A stretch of DNA of 64,000 nucleotides from Gammaproteobacteria bacterium (GCA_009692265.1 SHZM01000010.1:1-64000); one strand, 5' to 3'; positions 18,864 through 29,019 are shown, counted from the first letter of the stretch. Notes: generated from the letters alone by a model not told the origin. Translations and numbers: made by a program.

Positions 18864-19202
18864 ATGGCGTTCGAAAAAATTTGCACCCTCGAGGAGGTGT
18901 GGGAAGGCGAGATGGCGGGCTTCACGACCGCGAACGGCACCGAGGTTCTGTTGATTGGATTGCAGGATTACGTGGTGCGGGCGGTCCAACAGACCTGTCC
19001 GCATCAACAGTTCTCATTGGCGGACGGGATCCTCGATCGGCATGTCCTGACTTGCCGCGCCCACCTTTGGCAGTTCGATGTGCGCACCGACCGAGGGATC
19101 AATCCGAGTGATTGCGCGCTCGCCGTGTATCCCACCAAGGTCGAGGGCGACGACGTCTACATCGATGTCGCGCAAACTGCGCCGCTGCGCTCGCATAGCT
19201 AA
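18864..19202 (+). CDS. tmoC-like: Rieske-type ferredoxin, TmoC-like
   Basis: CPHQQFSLADG...CRAHLWQFD Rieske boxes. Confidence 0.9.
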   Translation: MAFEKICTLEEVWEGEMAGFTTANGTEVLLIGLQDYVVRAVQQTCPHQQFSLADGILDRHVLTCRAHLWQFDVRTDRGINPSDCALAVYPTKVEGDDVYIDVAQTAPLRSHS

Positions 19203-19217
19203 TTAAGGACTCGCCGT

Positions 19218-19526
19218 ATGTCTAAATTCGATGCGCTGTTGAAGAATAATCGAGTGGGCCCGGTGATGCGCGCCGGCGAAGTCGCGGAGGCGGTAAAAGA
19301 AGCCGCGGTGCTCGATAACCCTGACAAGCGTGTCACCATTGAAGACATGAACGCGTACCTCCGGATTTCGGCGGAGGGTGAACTCATTTTGACCCGGGCA
19401 ACGTTGGAAGAATGCCTCGGACGACCCTTCAAAATGCAGGAGCTTGAAGTGAATCTGAGTTCGTTTGCCGGCCAGATTGCCACGGGTAGCGATCGGTTTC
19501 GTTTCTACTTCAAGCACTCGCTTTAA
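19218..19526 (+). CDS. tmoD-like: monooxygenase effector/coupling protein, TmoD (MmoB/DmpM)-like
   Basis: [59 protein letters not shown]. Confidence 0.9.
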   Translation: MSKFDALLKNNRVGPVMRAGEVAEAVKEAAVLDNPDKRVTIEDMNAYLRISAEGELILTRATLEECLGRPFKMQELEVNLSSFAGQIATGSDRFRFYFKHSL

Positions 19527-19541
19527 TGCAGAGCGTTGCGC

Positions 19542-20567
19542 ATGACTGATTCACCGCTACCGACACTGAAGACCTGGTCGTACTTATCCACCGGCGCGCG
19601 GCGGCGACCGAGCGAGTACGAGGTCGTCTCGACTGGTCTGCACTATCACACCCTGGATCAAAACCGGCCGTGGGAACTCGATCCGAACATTCCGATGGCG
19701 CAATGGTACAAGCGCTACCGCAATCAAAGCCCGTTACGCCATCCCGACTGGGATGCTTTTCGCGATCCGGATGAAATGATCTACCGCACCTATAACCTGG
19801 TACAGGACGGCCAGGAGAACTATGTCTACGGGCTGTTCGATCAGTTCAATGAACGCGGTCACGATCAGTTATTGGACCTGGAGTGGGTCAGATTTTTAGC
19901 CGACGCCTACACCCCGTCGCGCTATTTATTTCATGCGTTACAACTAGGCTCGGCCTATGTGCACCAAATGGCACCCGCGAGCACCATCACTAATTGCGCC
20001 ACCTACGCCACGGCGGATCATCTGCGCTGGGTGACCCACACCGCGTATCGCACCCGCGAGCTTGCGAACGCGTTCCCGGGGTTGGGCTTTGCTGAGTGTG
20101 AACGCGAGCGCTGGGAAACCGATCCGCGCTGGCAGGGGTTTCGCGAGCTAGTCGAGCAAGCCCTGGTGGCGTGGGATTGGGCGGAAGCGTTCACCGCGTT
20201 TTTTCTGATCGTGAAACCGGCGGTTGAGGAAGCCGTGCTGAACCAGCTCGGCGAGTTGGCGCGCGCGCACGGCGATACCCTGCTCGGTTTACTAACCCAG
20301 GCGCAAACCCGCGATGCTGAGCGTCATCGGCGGTGGGGGGTGGCGTTAGTCACGATGGCGTTGGAGCAGCCGGGTAATCGTGAAGTCCTTACGGGCTGGC
20401 TAGGTAAGTGGGTGCCACTGGCCGAGGCCGCCGTGGAGGAATTCTGCGCCGGATTCCCGAGCGACGGCCGGGCCGCCGCTCAGCGCGCGAAACACGCGAT
20501 GGCGAGCTTTCGGGGCAGTCTACTTCTCGCTGCCAGTCATCTGACTCAACCAAACCTTGATCAATGA
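19542..20567 (+). CDS. tmoE-like: monooxygenase hydroxylase beta subunit, TmoE-like
   Basis: LKTWSYLSTGARRRPSEYEVVSTGLHYHT; typical beta-subunit composition and operon position. Confidence 0.9.
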   Translation: MTDSPLPTLKTWSYLSTGARRRPSEYEVVSTGLHYHTLDQNRPWELDPNIPMAQWYKRYRNQSPLRHPDWDAFRDPDEMIYRTYNLVQDGQENYVYGLFDQFNERGHDQLLDLEWVRFLADAYTPSRYLFHALQLGSAYVHQMAPASTITNCATYATADHLRWVTHTAYRTRELANAFPGLGFAECERERWETDPRWQGFRELVEQALVAWDWAEAFTAFFLIVKPAVEEAVLNQLGELARAHGDTLLGLLTQAQTRDAERHRRWGVALVTMALEQPGNREVLTGWLGKWVPLAEAAVEEFCAGFPSDGRAAAQRAKHAMASFRGSLLLAASHLTQPNLDQ

Positions 20568-20720
20568 CTGATAGGCGACATCTTTCGCATTGGCCTGCGC
20601 TTTGATGCGATCCAGTAAATGCTTCGGCAGGCGCAGCGAGATAGTCTGGGTCGATGGGTGTAAATTCGGTAGCGCGACGAAATTCGTTTTTGCTGGGTTA
20701 AAATTAAGGCGTCGTGTCAT
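20520..20720 (-). CDS. brnA-like: BrnA-like / CopG-type antitoxin
   Basis: TISLRLPKHLLDRIKAQANAKDVAYQSLIKVWLSQ RHH-type antitoxin sequence. Confidence 0.75.
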   Translation of the reverse strand: MTRRLNFNPAKTNFVALPNLHPSTQTISLRLPKHLLDRIKAQANAKDVAYQSLIKVWLSQMTGSEK

Positions 20721-20774
20721 GCGTCGCCCGGAACTCCCGTTCCGCCGCTTCGCTGGCGAAGCGTGGCAGCCCTC

Positions 20775-20998
20775 TTAAGTTTTTTGGTCATACAGCGCCT
20801 CCTCCTTACGATGCATGTCACGCGCCGAAATGATGCGAACCAAGGTTCCTGATTTACGTAGCGTAAAAATTACAGTGAGCTTTCGATTTGCATCGGTTCG
20901 TCCCAACGCGCGCCATCGATTCTCGTCGCCAGAATGAACATCGTCCGCTGCCCCAGTCAAAGCCAACGATAGCACCAAAATCGATCATGAATGTATAG
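20775..20998 (-). pseudogene. BrnT-like toxin remnant (frameshifted, 5' degraded)
   Basis: C-terminus DVHSGDENRWRALGRTDANRKLTVIFTLRKSGTLVRIISARDMHRKEEALY is BrnT-like; preceding MIDFGAIVGF lies in another frame; the N-terminal third is not found. Confidence 0.65.
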
Positions 20999-21055
20999 TA
21001 GGACAATATACGCAACCAATTAATCGTCGTTCTTTGATCAACAGGAATGCCGTAC

Positions 21056-21710
21056 ATGTTGCTAGTGCGCGAGACCTTCCAAGACATGGGCATGCTGCCC
21101 GATGAAACAGCCTTCGGCGTGCTCGGCGAAGATAAACACCATAGTCTTCGGACTGAATCGCAATCCGCATTTAGCGTGGTCGCAACTGCCGGCGGGAACG
21201 CGATCATTGGTGTTGATCAATGATGATCTCGATGTGCCAATCAAACTCGACACGTTTAATCAGGAAGGCGCGGTGGTCGCCAAGAGCCTGGCGCGTCACA
21301 CGCTGTGTCACTGGGTGTTGCTTGATCTTGCGCCAGAGGGTCCACCGATCGCGCTCGGCGAATTCTCCGAAGGAGTGGCTGTGGGTGGAAAGCCTGGCCC
21401 CGAGGCCGCGCGCGGTACCCGGCAGGGAATCAATGAATACACCGGATGGTTCGCGAGCCGTGACGACGCGGCGATGAGGGGTAAATACTTCGGTTACGAC
21501 GGCCCGTGCCCGCCGTGGAATGATGAGGTGCCACATCGCTACGTGTTTACGCTGTTTGCGCTGAACGTCGCGAGACTTGATCTCGGCGGTTCGCGCGAAT
21601 TCGGCAAAGAAGATGTGCTGGCCGCGATGAACCGTGCACCCTGCCGGGTACTCGATCAGGCCTCGATTACCGGGCTCTTCGCGTTGAATCCGCGACTACG
21701 ACGATCCTAA
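21056..21710 (+). pseudogene. PEBP/YbhB-like (Raf kinase inhibitor-like) protein, frameshifted near 21140
   Basis: FGLNRNPHLAWSQLPAGTRSLVLINDDLDVP core from 21102 ORF; N-terminus MLPDETAFGVLGEDKH found in another frame just upstream. Confidence 0.7.
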
Positions 21711-21840
21711 CCGGCACGCCTGATTGAACGAGTCAACGGGAGCCGACCACGCGGTCGCTGGAAACTCGGAGGACGCGCTGCTCCGTCAGGGCGGTGATAG
21801 AAGTGCCCGGAACCCGCACGCGCTATGTTAAATTCCCAGG

Positions 21841-22230
21841 ATGGATGCTCTGACGACTACTCTCGCCCAGGACCCGCGCATCGCCTATGCGTTGATGTTT
21901 GGTTCACGGGCGCGCGGAGAGGCTTCGAATACCAGCGATTTGGACGTCGCGATAGGCTTGGAACCCGGTATTCGCTTGTCTGCGCAAGAGTTGGGCGAAT
22001 TGATCGCGGATTTGGAACGCGATAGCGGTCAGGTGATCGATCTTGTGCTCTTGGACGACTCGCCGCCTGCGCTGGCCTATCGAATTTTCGCGGACGGTCA
22101 CCTCCTCGCAAAGCGCAATCATGACGCGTTCGTCGCGCGCAAAGTACGCGCAATTCTTGAGTACCTCGATTTCGCCTCGTTCGAAGCGCGCTGTGCCCAG
22201 GGTGTTTTAAAAGCAGCCGCGAATGGTTGA
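21841..22230 (+). CDS. mntA-like: MNT-type minimal nucleotidyltransferase antitoxin
   Basis: MFGSRARGEASNTSDLDVAI nucleotidyltransferase motif; overlaps HEPN gene by 8 nt. Confidence 0.85.
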   Translation: MDALTTTLAQDPRIAYALMFGSRARGEASNTSDLDVAIGLEPGIRLSAQELGELIADLERDSGQVIDLVLLDDSPPALAYRIFADGHLLAKRNHDAFVARKVRAILEYLDFASFEARCAQGVLKAAANG

Positions 22231-22660
22231 TTCAGCACTATTAGCCGCCAAAATCGCGATGATTCGCGATGCCGTCGCGCGGATCTCCGCGGTTCTGCCT
22301 GGTACTTTTGACGAATTCCAACACGATCGAACCTCCCGCGAAGTCATTGCCCTGAATCTGTTCGTCGCAATTCAAGAATGCGTGGCGCTGGCGTCGCACC
22401 TGCTGGCTGATGCGGGTTGGGGCACCCCAAAGACTTATGGGGAATCGTTCACCGCACTTGCTGAACACGGAGTCCTGGATGCCCAGTTCGCGGCTCGCCT
22501 GCGCGCAGCGGCGGGTTTGCGGAATTTGCTCGCGCATCAGTACGGCGCAGTCGACTTCCAACGCTTGTTTGAATTTGCGAGTTCTCGCGCAACAGATCTG
22601 ACTGCGTTCTGCGCGGCGGTCGCCACCTGGAGCCAGGCGCAGCGTGCTGATTCGACATAA
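22223..22660 (+). CDS. hepT-like: HEPN-domain (HepT-like, DUF86) toxin
   Basis: RNLLAHQY = RX4HXY HEPN RNase motif; adjacent MNT partner. Confidence 0.85.
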   Translation: MVDSALLAAKIAMIRDAVARISAVLPGTFDEFQHDRTSREVIALNLFVAIQECVALASHLLADAGWGTPKTYGESFTALAEHGVLDAQFAARLRAAAGLRNLLAHQYGAVDFQRLFEFASSRATDLTAFCAAVATWSQAQRADST

Positions 22661-23027
22661 CCGCCCGCCGTGCGAGCTGCCCTGTTGCAAGGAGATCGAA
22701 TTGCTCGAAATCAAACAGGCAAGTTGGTAATTGGGGGTACTCATTTTTTTTCAGGGTCATGCGGAGGCTTGCAGTGCGGGCTTTCGCGGGCTACCGCCGA
22801 GGTGGGGGCGTGCGCCGTGCACCTTTACCGGATTTCTATTGTGGTGCTCACGCGCCTGAAGGGAGTAAGTCCTGGCTAGCCGCGTCGCTACAAGCAAACC
22901 AGTGCAGGTGACAAGAAACGTTGCGAAGTCGCAGTCAACGGCACCCTGGGACATGCGTGCGACCACGCCGATATTCGTTAGGCGCTACCCCGGCATGAAA
23001 CACCGGTCCGACGTTCTATTCCTGAGG

Positions 23028-26000
23028 TCATCCCTTGGTACCTGCGCCGTGCGACGGATAGGCCTGACTGTCCATGGGCTTTCCACTGTCCTTGAATTCC
23101 TTGTTAGGTTTTTTGGTGCTCAGGTTTGGTCGAAGGACATAACCGACGGCACTCTCACAGGCGTTTCCGCGCTTATTCGGGTGAACTATCCCCACCTTCT
23201 CGAACTCCGTGGACGGCACATGCCCAAGCCACGTCACTTGGCCGCCTGGCTGAAGGTGATTAATTCGTTCGGCCCCAACGTTTGCGTCGGTGAGCAGCAC
23301 TGTATCCTTCGCAGTAACGTACAAAGTGCCGCCGATTTTGACGCCCTCATGGCCGTCGTGATCACGATAATTCACCGGATCATTGTTGGCGTATCCGTAG
23401 AGGTTGGTGGCGCCGCTTTCAAATCCGCTCGGATCGCGCGCTGTCCAACGTCCGGTCTTAGGGTCATAGTCGCGTGCGCCAAAATGAAGGAGTTTGGTGT
23501 GGCCATCGTATAAGCCGCCAGCGAATCCGAACGGCTGAAAACCGGGATTCGTGTCGATTAACACGTTGCCGAATTCGTCGTAGTCCAACCGTTGCACCAC
23601 GCTTCCGTCGGTGGTGTTGACGATCATTCTGGGGCTACCGAGATGATCGGTAACGATTCGATAAGTTACGCCTTCGCGGATCATGTAATCGGGTACGTTA
23701 ACCTGCGTCGCGTAAACGAAGCGGCTGACTATCGTGCCGGCGCCGTCTAGTTCCGCGACAGGCCGCAGGCTGCTTTGGTAGAGCAATCCCTGTTGTAAGG
23801 TTGCGTTGATTTTCTTACCGATCCGCATGCCGGAGCCATCCACCAGGTAGTCGATGCGTGTTCCATCCGGCAGCACGGCCGCCACGAGATTGCCGAGCAG
23901 GTTAGTTTCGAAGAGGGTTTTTGCGCTACCGATGGTATGGCTCTTCACCATTTTTCGTATAGCCGATCTTGAGAGTGCCGTAGGTCAGCAAGCGATCCTG
24001 CGTATCGTATTTTCCGCTCACGTTGATGGTCGTCGCACCGATGGTGCTCGACAACCGGCGATTGCCATTGTTGCTGTACGTGTACGTCGTGGAGTTTGGA
24101 CCTTCCGTCGCACTCAGCAGCCGCCCGACTAAATCGTAGGTATAGTCGAAGGCCTTTGCAGGCTCGCCGACCAAGCTTTCCGTGCGCTGGGTGATCCGTC
24201 CGAGCTTGTCGTAGACGTAGTCCACCGACATTAAAACACCGGCAGTTGTGGAGGTGACTTCGTAAATGAGCGACTTCGCCAAAGGTGTTGTAAGTGTAGG
24301 CATCCTGGATGTCGCCTAGGGTAGAACCACTTCTTAATCCATTCTGGCTGCTGCGCAGTAAGGTTAGCGCGCCGACTGTACTGAGCAAACCATCGGCGTC
24401 GTAGCCATAAGCAATGGCGTTACCGCCATTAACCTTGACCGCTTGGGTCTGAAAGTCGCTGTTGTGGGTGAGCGTCACTTGCCCGCTGATTGGCCCCGTC
24501 CAGCTCAGCGCCTGTAACACCGGGCCATCGCGAATGAATCCGAGGCCGACGCTGCCGGGCGCGGTAATCGTGTTGAGGTACCCGTGGGTGGCGTCGTAGC
24601 CATAGGTCCAAAACAGACTGGCATTCGTCACCGAGGCGAGTTTGTTAAGACGTCCACCGGTGTCATAGCTGTAGGCGAGCTTGCTACCGTCGAACCGGGT
24701 CATCCGAGTCAGCTGATTGTCCAGGTTATACGCATAGGTCTGCTTGGGCGGGATACCCTTGGCCGTAGCGGCTGGTAGCGAAAACGCGCTCAACAGATCC
24801 GTCTTGGAATAGCCGAAGCTATAGAATTTATTAGCAGGGTTGGTAAGTTTCACGAGATTGCCAGTCGCGTCGTAGGCGTACTTCACGGTGCTCCCAGGCA
24901 GCGTCTGCTTCACGATCCGCCCTACCTTGTCGCGAACATAACTCTGAATGCGTCCCAAGGGATCGGCAATCGTCTGCAAATGGCCTTGCGGGTCATGCGT
25001 GAATTGGGTCGTGCGCTGCAGGCCCCCGCTGCCCGTGCTGACACTGTCCAGCCGACCGTGGACGTCATAGTGGTAGTCGACTTGATCGAGGCCGGCAAGC
25101 TGTTCGCTGACCATTCGGCCCTGGCTATCGATGACGGAGGTGGAGTGTCGACCCGCAGGGGTAGTCTCAGTGAATGTCTTACTCGCGGCGTCAAAGATCT
25201 GCGTGAAACTCTTGCCATTGAGAGCCACGGTTTCGGTTTGCTCGGTCAGGCTGAAGGGATCCGCATTCTCAAGCACCACGAGTCGTGCGGCGTCAACATT
25301 GTTAACGAGGCCTCCAGGAGTGGTCGTGACGGTCGTCTGTGGAATGCTGGCGGAGTCGCCGAAGCGGGGATCGGTGGCGGGGGTCACCGCAATTTGCACC
25401 CCATCGGGGGTGGAGACCGTGGTCGCCAAGTCCGCGCTTTCGTGCATGGTTTTGGTTAGCCCCGTGGGCGCGGTCACGTTACGGTCGAGGTCGCCTCCGG
25501 CCGATTCGACTGTCGCGTAAGTGGTAACTCGGCCCATCGCCGTAATGCGAGTGACGGTGTTGCCGTCATCGCTGCGTGCAAGGGTTTGTTTCCCACCAGC
25601 TGGGCTCGTATCGCGCAGCAACAGTCCAGCGCTGTCATACCCGAAGCTCGTCGCCATGCCACGGGCATTAGTGAAGGTGGTGAGCAGACCCTTGGCCGAG
25701 TATTTAGCCGTGATGAACTTGCCGGCGGGATCTTTCAAACCTGTCAGGTAGCCCGCCTTGTTCAATGTCACTGGGGACTTTTGTCCTTAGGGGCCGATAA
25801 TGGCGGTGAGATTGCCAGCAGCGTTGCGCGTAAACGACGTGACATTGCCATCGCCATCGGTAACCGCGAGTAACCGTCCGGCCGCATTGCGCGAGACGCT
25901 CAGCAGTATCGCCCCGGTCAGGGCATGGCGGGTGAGGGTATGCACGCCGTCGGCATCGAATTCGTAGACGCGCCGGCCGTCTTGGGCGGCGATTAGAAGG

Positions 26001-27109
26001 CCCGCCGTGGCTGGCGTGACGGTGCCCAGGCTCGCAGCGCTTCGAAATGCGCCATCTCCGAGGAACAAGGTATTCGTCACGGGGTCGTAGCGGTGCACTA
26101 CATTCAAGGTCCAACCGCCAAGATCCTTCGCGTAGTTTGCGGCGACTTCAGTGGCGGAGAGATTGCCCGGCACGCGATCACTCTGATAGTGCAAGCTGTA
26201 AGGCGTGCCTGCCACCGCCACCACCTCGCCCAGACTCTGGTTCTCGCAGCCAATAATCGAACCAGCAGCCAAGCAGGGATCTTCAACCGGTTTAGGTGGT
26301 GGCTCTTCGGATGTCCCGTCCTGAAACGTCGGGTATAGCGCCCAAGTCTCCGTCCAGTGGCCGCCGCTGCAACCGTCGGCGTAAGCAAACAGTCCGCAGA
26401 CAATCGAAGCACCGGTGGTGAGGGGTCGGCTACCGATCAGTGCGAGGCTGCTCGCGCTAGCCGTCGGCATCGTTATCACGATGTTGTCCGCGGGACCCGA
26501 TAGAACCCGGTCAAGTGGCAGCGGGTCGGGCTCTACCGTGGTTGGAAAATGGGTGCTTAGCCTTGTTCTTGTGGCGGGTAGAGATCCAACCGCGGGAGGG
26601 GTGATTTCAATTTTATTATCGGTGAAAAAAAAGGTTACTTCTGCCACACCCGCCAGATCCAACGTCGGCGTAGTCCCCGCAACCCAATCCGCCGAATGGT
26701 TGACTATCTCCTCGGTGCCGTTATCCGCGGGGTAGGTACCCTCAGTGTGGAAGGTTGCTGTCGCGGAAACTTCCAGGTAATTGGCGAGCAGGGGCAGGTC
26801 CACGTCAGCGATCGCACAAATTTCAGCGGCAAGAAAATTAGGGATAATCATCTGTGCGCTGAATGAGGCGGCGTAATTCCACGCATCGGTAGCGTGCCCG
26901 CCGTCCGCCTCGGTATACGACCCAGAGCCGGCTTGGATTCCGGAAATCGTGTAGGTCCCTTTCCATTCCTTGACGTTCGCCAGACGTTCGCATTGCGCCA
27001 GATCGTCGCCGGAAAACGACCAGGCGGCACAACACCAAAAGAAGCACAAACCGAGCCACGGCACACGCCGCATTAATTTCTTAAGACGAGGCAGGCATTT
27101 TCTACGCAC
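23028..27109 (-). pseudogene. RHS/YD-repeat protein gene, disrupted by one nonsense codon and two frameshifts
   Basis: YD repeats in ORFs 25787-27109, 23945-25771, 23926-24303 and 23028-23951. TAA at 25787-25789 lies in frame between two RHS segments; frame changes near 24270 and 23945. RHS core end motif NLYGYANNDPVNYRDHDG. Confidence 0.85.
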
Positions 27110-27758
27110 GGTTAAGCAGCAACATCTGTTTCCCTTGGTGACTCGGGACTCGCTTCGATGTTGCCGTACGGATGTTTCGTTGGCACCTGAAAGGGTAGCC
27201 AGTTGAGGTCTCGACGAGTATGACCGGGCTACCCTCCGTTATCGAGAGTCAGCGGTGCCGAAGTGCGATTAGGTTGGCAATGATCTCGTGCCTGTCCTTC
27301 TATACCCCTGCTCGCTTTCGGCTGGTCCGGTTAATCCTTCAAGCAAGTCGCCACTCAAGCGCACGAACGAGAGGTTCATACACTCGACCACGCTCTTTAT
27401 TTACATCAAGCAGGCTGAAGTTCCGTGACCAGTCCTTCCAACGCGTTGCGATCTCCAGCAATCGCGCGCCTCGCCCTGCACCCGATGGAACACACTGCAC
27501 GCGCCGTTCAACTGCCGTTTCTAGGTTGAAGAGACCGAACACAAAACCGTGGCCTACGATACTTCCATGCCTATTCCGGCCAATACCTGCCGCGCGACGT
27601 CGCGGCTGCCGTGCAAAAGGCGAGCTCTAACGCTCAAACCCGCTGTAAGGGGCTAAAGATTTCAGCAACTCTGACCCCTGATCGCCGGTCGGGCGTATTG
27701 CGGCGGCAGAATCTCGGCGTTAGCATGGATTCCACATTTTTCAGCGAGAGGAACGACC

Positions 27759-28187
27759 ATGGCCGCGGTTTTGAAAGAAGAAAGCATGATCAAAGTCCTG
27801 TCCGGCGCGGCGTCGAAGTCGCCCTGGATCGAGTGTGGACCAGGCATCCAGATCAAGGTGCTCGCAGTCGACCTCGAACACCATTGCGTGCAATACCTCG
27901 CGCGTACCGGCCCGGGCCACAACCCCGGCCTTCATCGCCACAATGCCGACGCGTCGATCTTCATTCTCGAAGGCAGCGTGAAGAACCTCACCACCGGCTG
28001 CGAATTCGGGCCGGGCGATTTCTGTTTTCAGCCAATTGGCGATATGCATGAAGAAGTGGTCGGCCCGCAAGGCGTGGTGAGCTATGTCTCGCAGCGCGGT
28101 GACGACGATCTGCTGATCGAGTTTCTGGACAAAACCGGCGCAGTTGCGGAGAAATACACGGTCTCCGATTTCGCACGCATGCTCTGA
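27759..28187 (+). CDS. cupin-domain protein
   Basis: GLHRHNADASIFILEGSVKNLTTGCEFGPGDFCFQPIGDMHEE. Confidence 0.75.
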   Translation: MAAVLKEESMIKVLSGAASKSPWIECGPGIQIKVLAVDLEHHCVQYLARTGPGHNPGLHRHNADASIFILEGSVKNLTTGCEFGPGDFCFQPIGDMHEEVVGPQGVVSYVSQRGDDDLLIEFLDKTGAVAEKYTVSDFARML

Positions 28188-28209
28188 GCGAAATTCACGC
28201 GCTATGACG

Positions 28210-28228
28210 AAGGCCCCGCAAGGGGCTT
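28210..28228 (+). terminator. Rho-independent-like hairpin after the cupin gene
   Basis: AAGGCCCCGCAAGGGGCTTT hairpin with GCAA loop, 23 nt after stop. Confidence 0.6.
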
Positions 28229-28386
28229 TGTGTTTCCCCGAATGCCGACTTCACCATCTACAGATCAGCGTATGGATAAGACCGTTCGCAAATACGCCGA
28301 CTTCGCTGAGATGAAGGCCGTTGAATATTGATACTGGCAAAGTCGGCCGGTGCATGAGCGACTGCATGCGGTGGAAGTGACTCGAT

Positions 28387-28462
28387 TGGTGCGCCGTGTA
28401 GGATTCGAACCTACGACCAAAGGATTAAAAGTCCTCTGCTCTACCAGCTGAGCTAACGGCGC
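28387..28462 (-). tRNA. tRNA-Lys (UUU), CCA encoded
   Basis: GCGCCGT...ACGGCGC acceptor, anticodon loop CTTTTAA, T-loop GTAGGTTCGAATCCTAC, terminal CCA. Confidence 0.97.
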
Positions 28463-28677
28463 CGGGGGACAGGCAAGGGCGCGGATGATAGCCAGCCTCC
28501 CCTAGGGGCACAAGCAATCCGGCCCGAACGAACGTGGTTTCGGCAAGCGTACTGGTGGAAACCTGGGAAGAGAGGCCGTCGCGACCAGTGATTCAGCAAA
28601 GGCGACACCGCGGCGCCCCTTGAAAAATTCCGTTTAACCCCTATCTTGCCTTGGCCTTTGGTTCAACGAGATTTCCT

Positions 28678-29019
28678 ATGCCGACGTATACCTATCGATG
28701 TGAACAGTGCGGACACAAATTTGATGTGGTCCAGCGCATGACCGAAGACTCACTAGTGGATTGTCCGGACTGCCAAGCGGCGAGCCTCGTGAAGCAAATT
28801 CAACCTGTTGGGTTCGCCTTGAAGGGAACTGGCTGGTATGTCACTGATTTTCGGGACAAGGGTAAAGCCAAGCCCTCCGACGCGGGGGAAACCCAGTCTT
28901 CGGATAAGGCTGATACCAAGCCGGACGCAAAAGCCGAGACCAAGACTGAAACGAAGATTGAAACTAAAGTCGAAACCAAGACCGAAGCGAAGCCGGCGAG
29001 CACGAGTGCTGGGGATTAG
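28678..29019 (+). CDS. FmdB-family zinc-ribbon protein with Lys/Glu/Thr-rich tail
   Basis: MPTYTYRCEQCGHKFDVVQRM...DCPDC; repetitive C-terminus. Confidence 0.9.
   Translation: MPTYTYRCEQCGHKFDVVQRMTEDSLVDCPDCQAASLVKQIQPVGFALKGTGWYVTDFRDKGKAKPSDAGETQSSDKADTKPDAKAETKTETKIETKVETKTEAKPASTSAGD

Noticed and set aside
22902-23513. 203-aa plus-strand ORF, considered as an RHS immunity gene
   Set aside because: Antisense to the RHS C-terminus; the opposite frame has clear RHS core sequence, so this is likely a shadow ORF.
25787-25789. In-frame stop in the RHS gene considered as a second Sec codon
   Set aside because: The stop is TAA, not TGA, and the site is not a redox Cys position.
27339-27542. 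67-aa minus-strand ORF (MFGLFNLETAVERRVQ...) considered as a mobile-element fragment
   Set aside because: No transposase or integrase motif recognised; too short to support.
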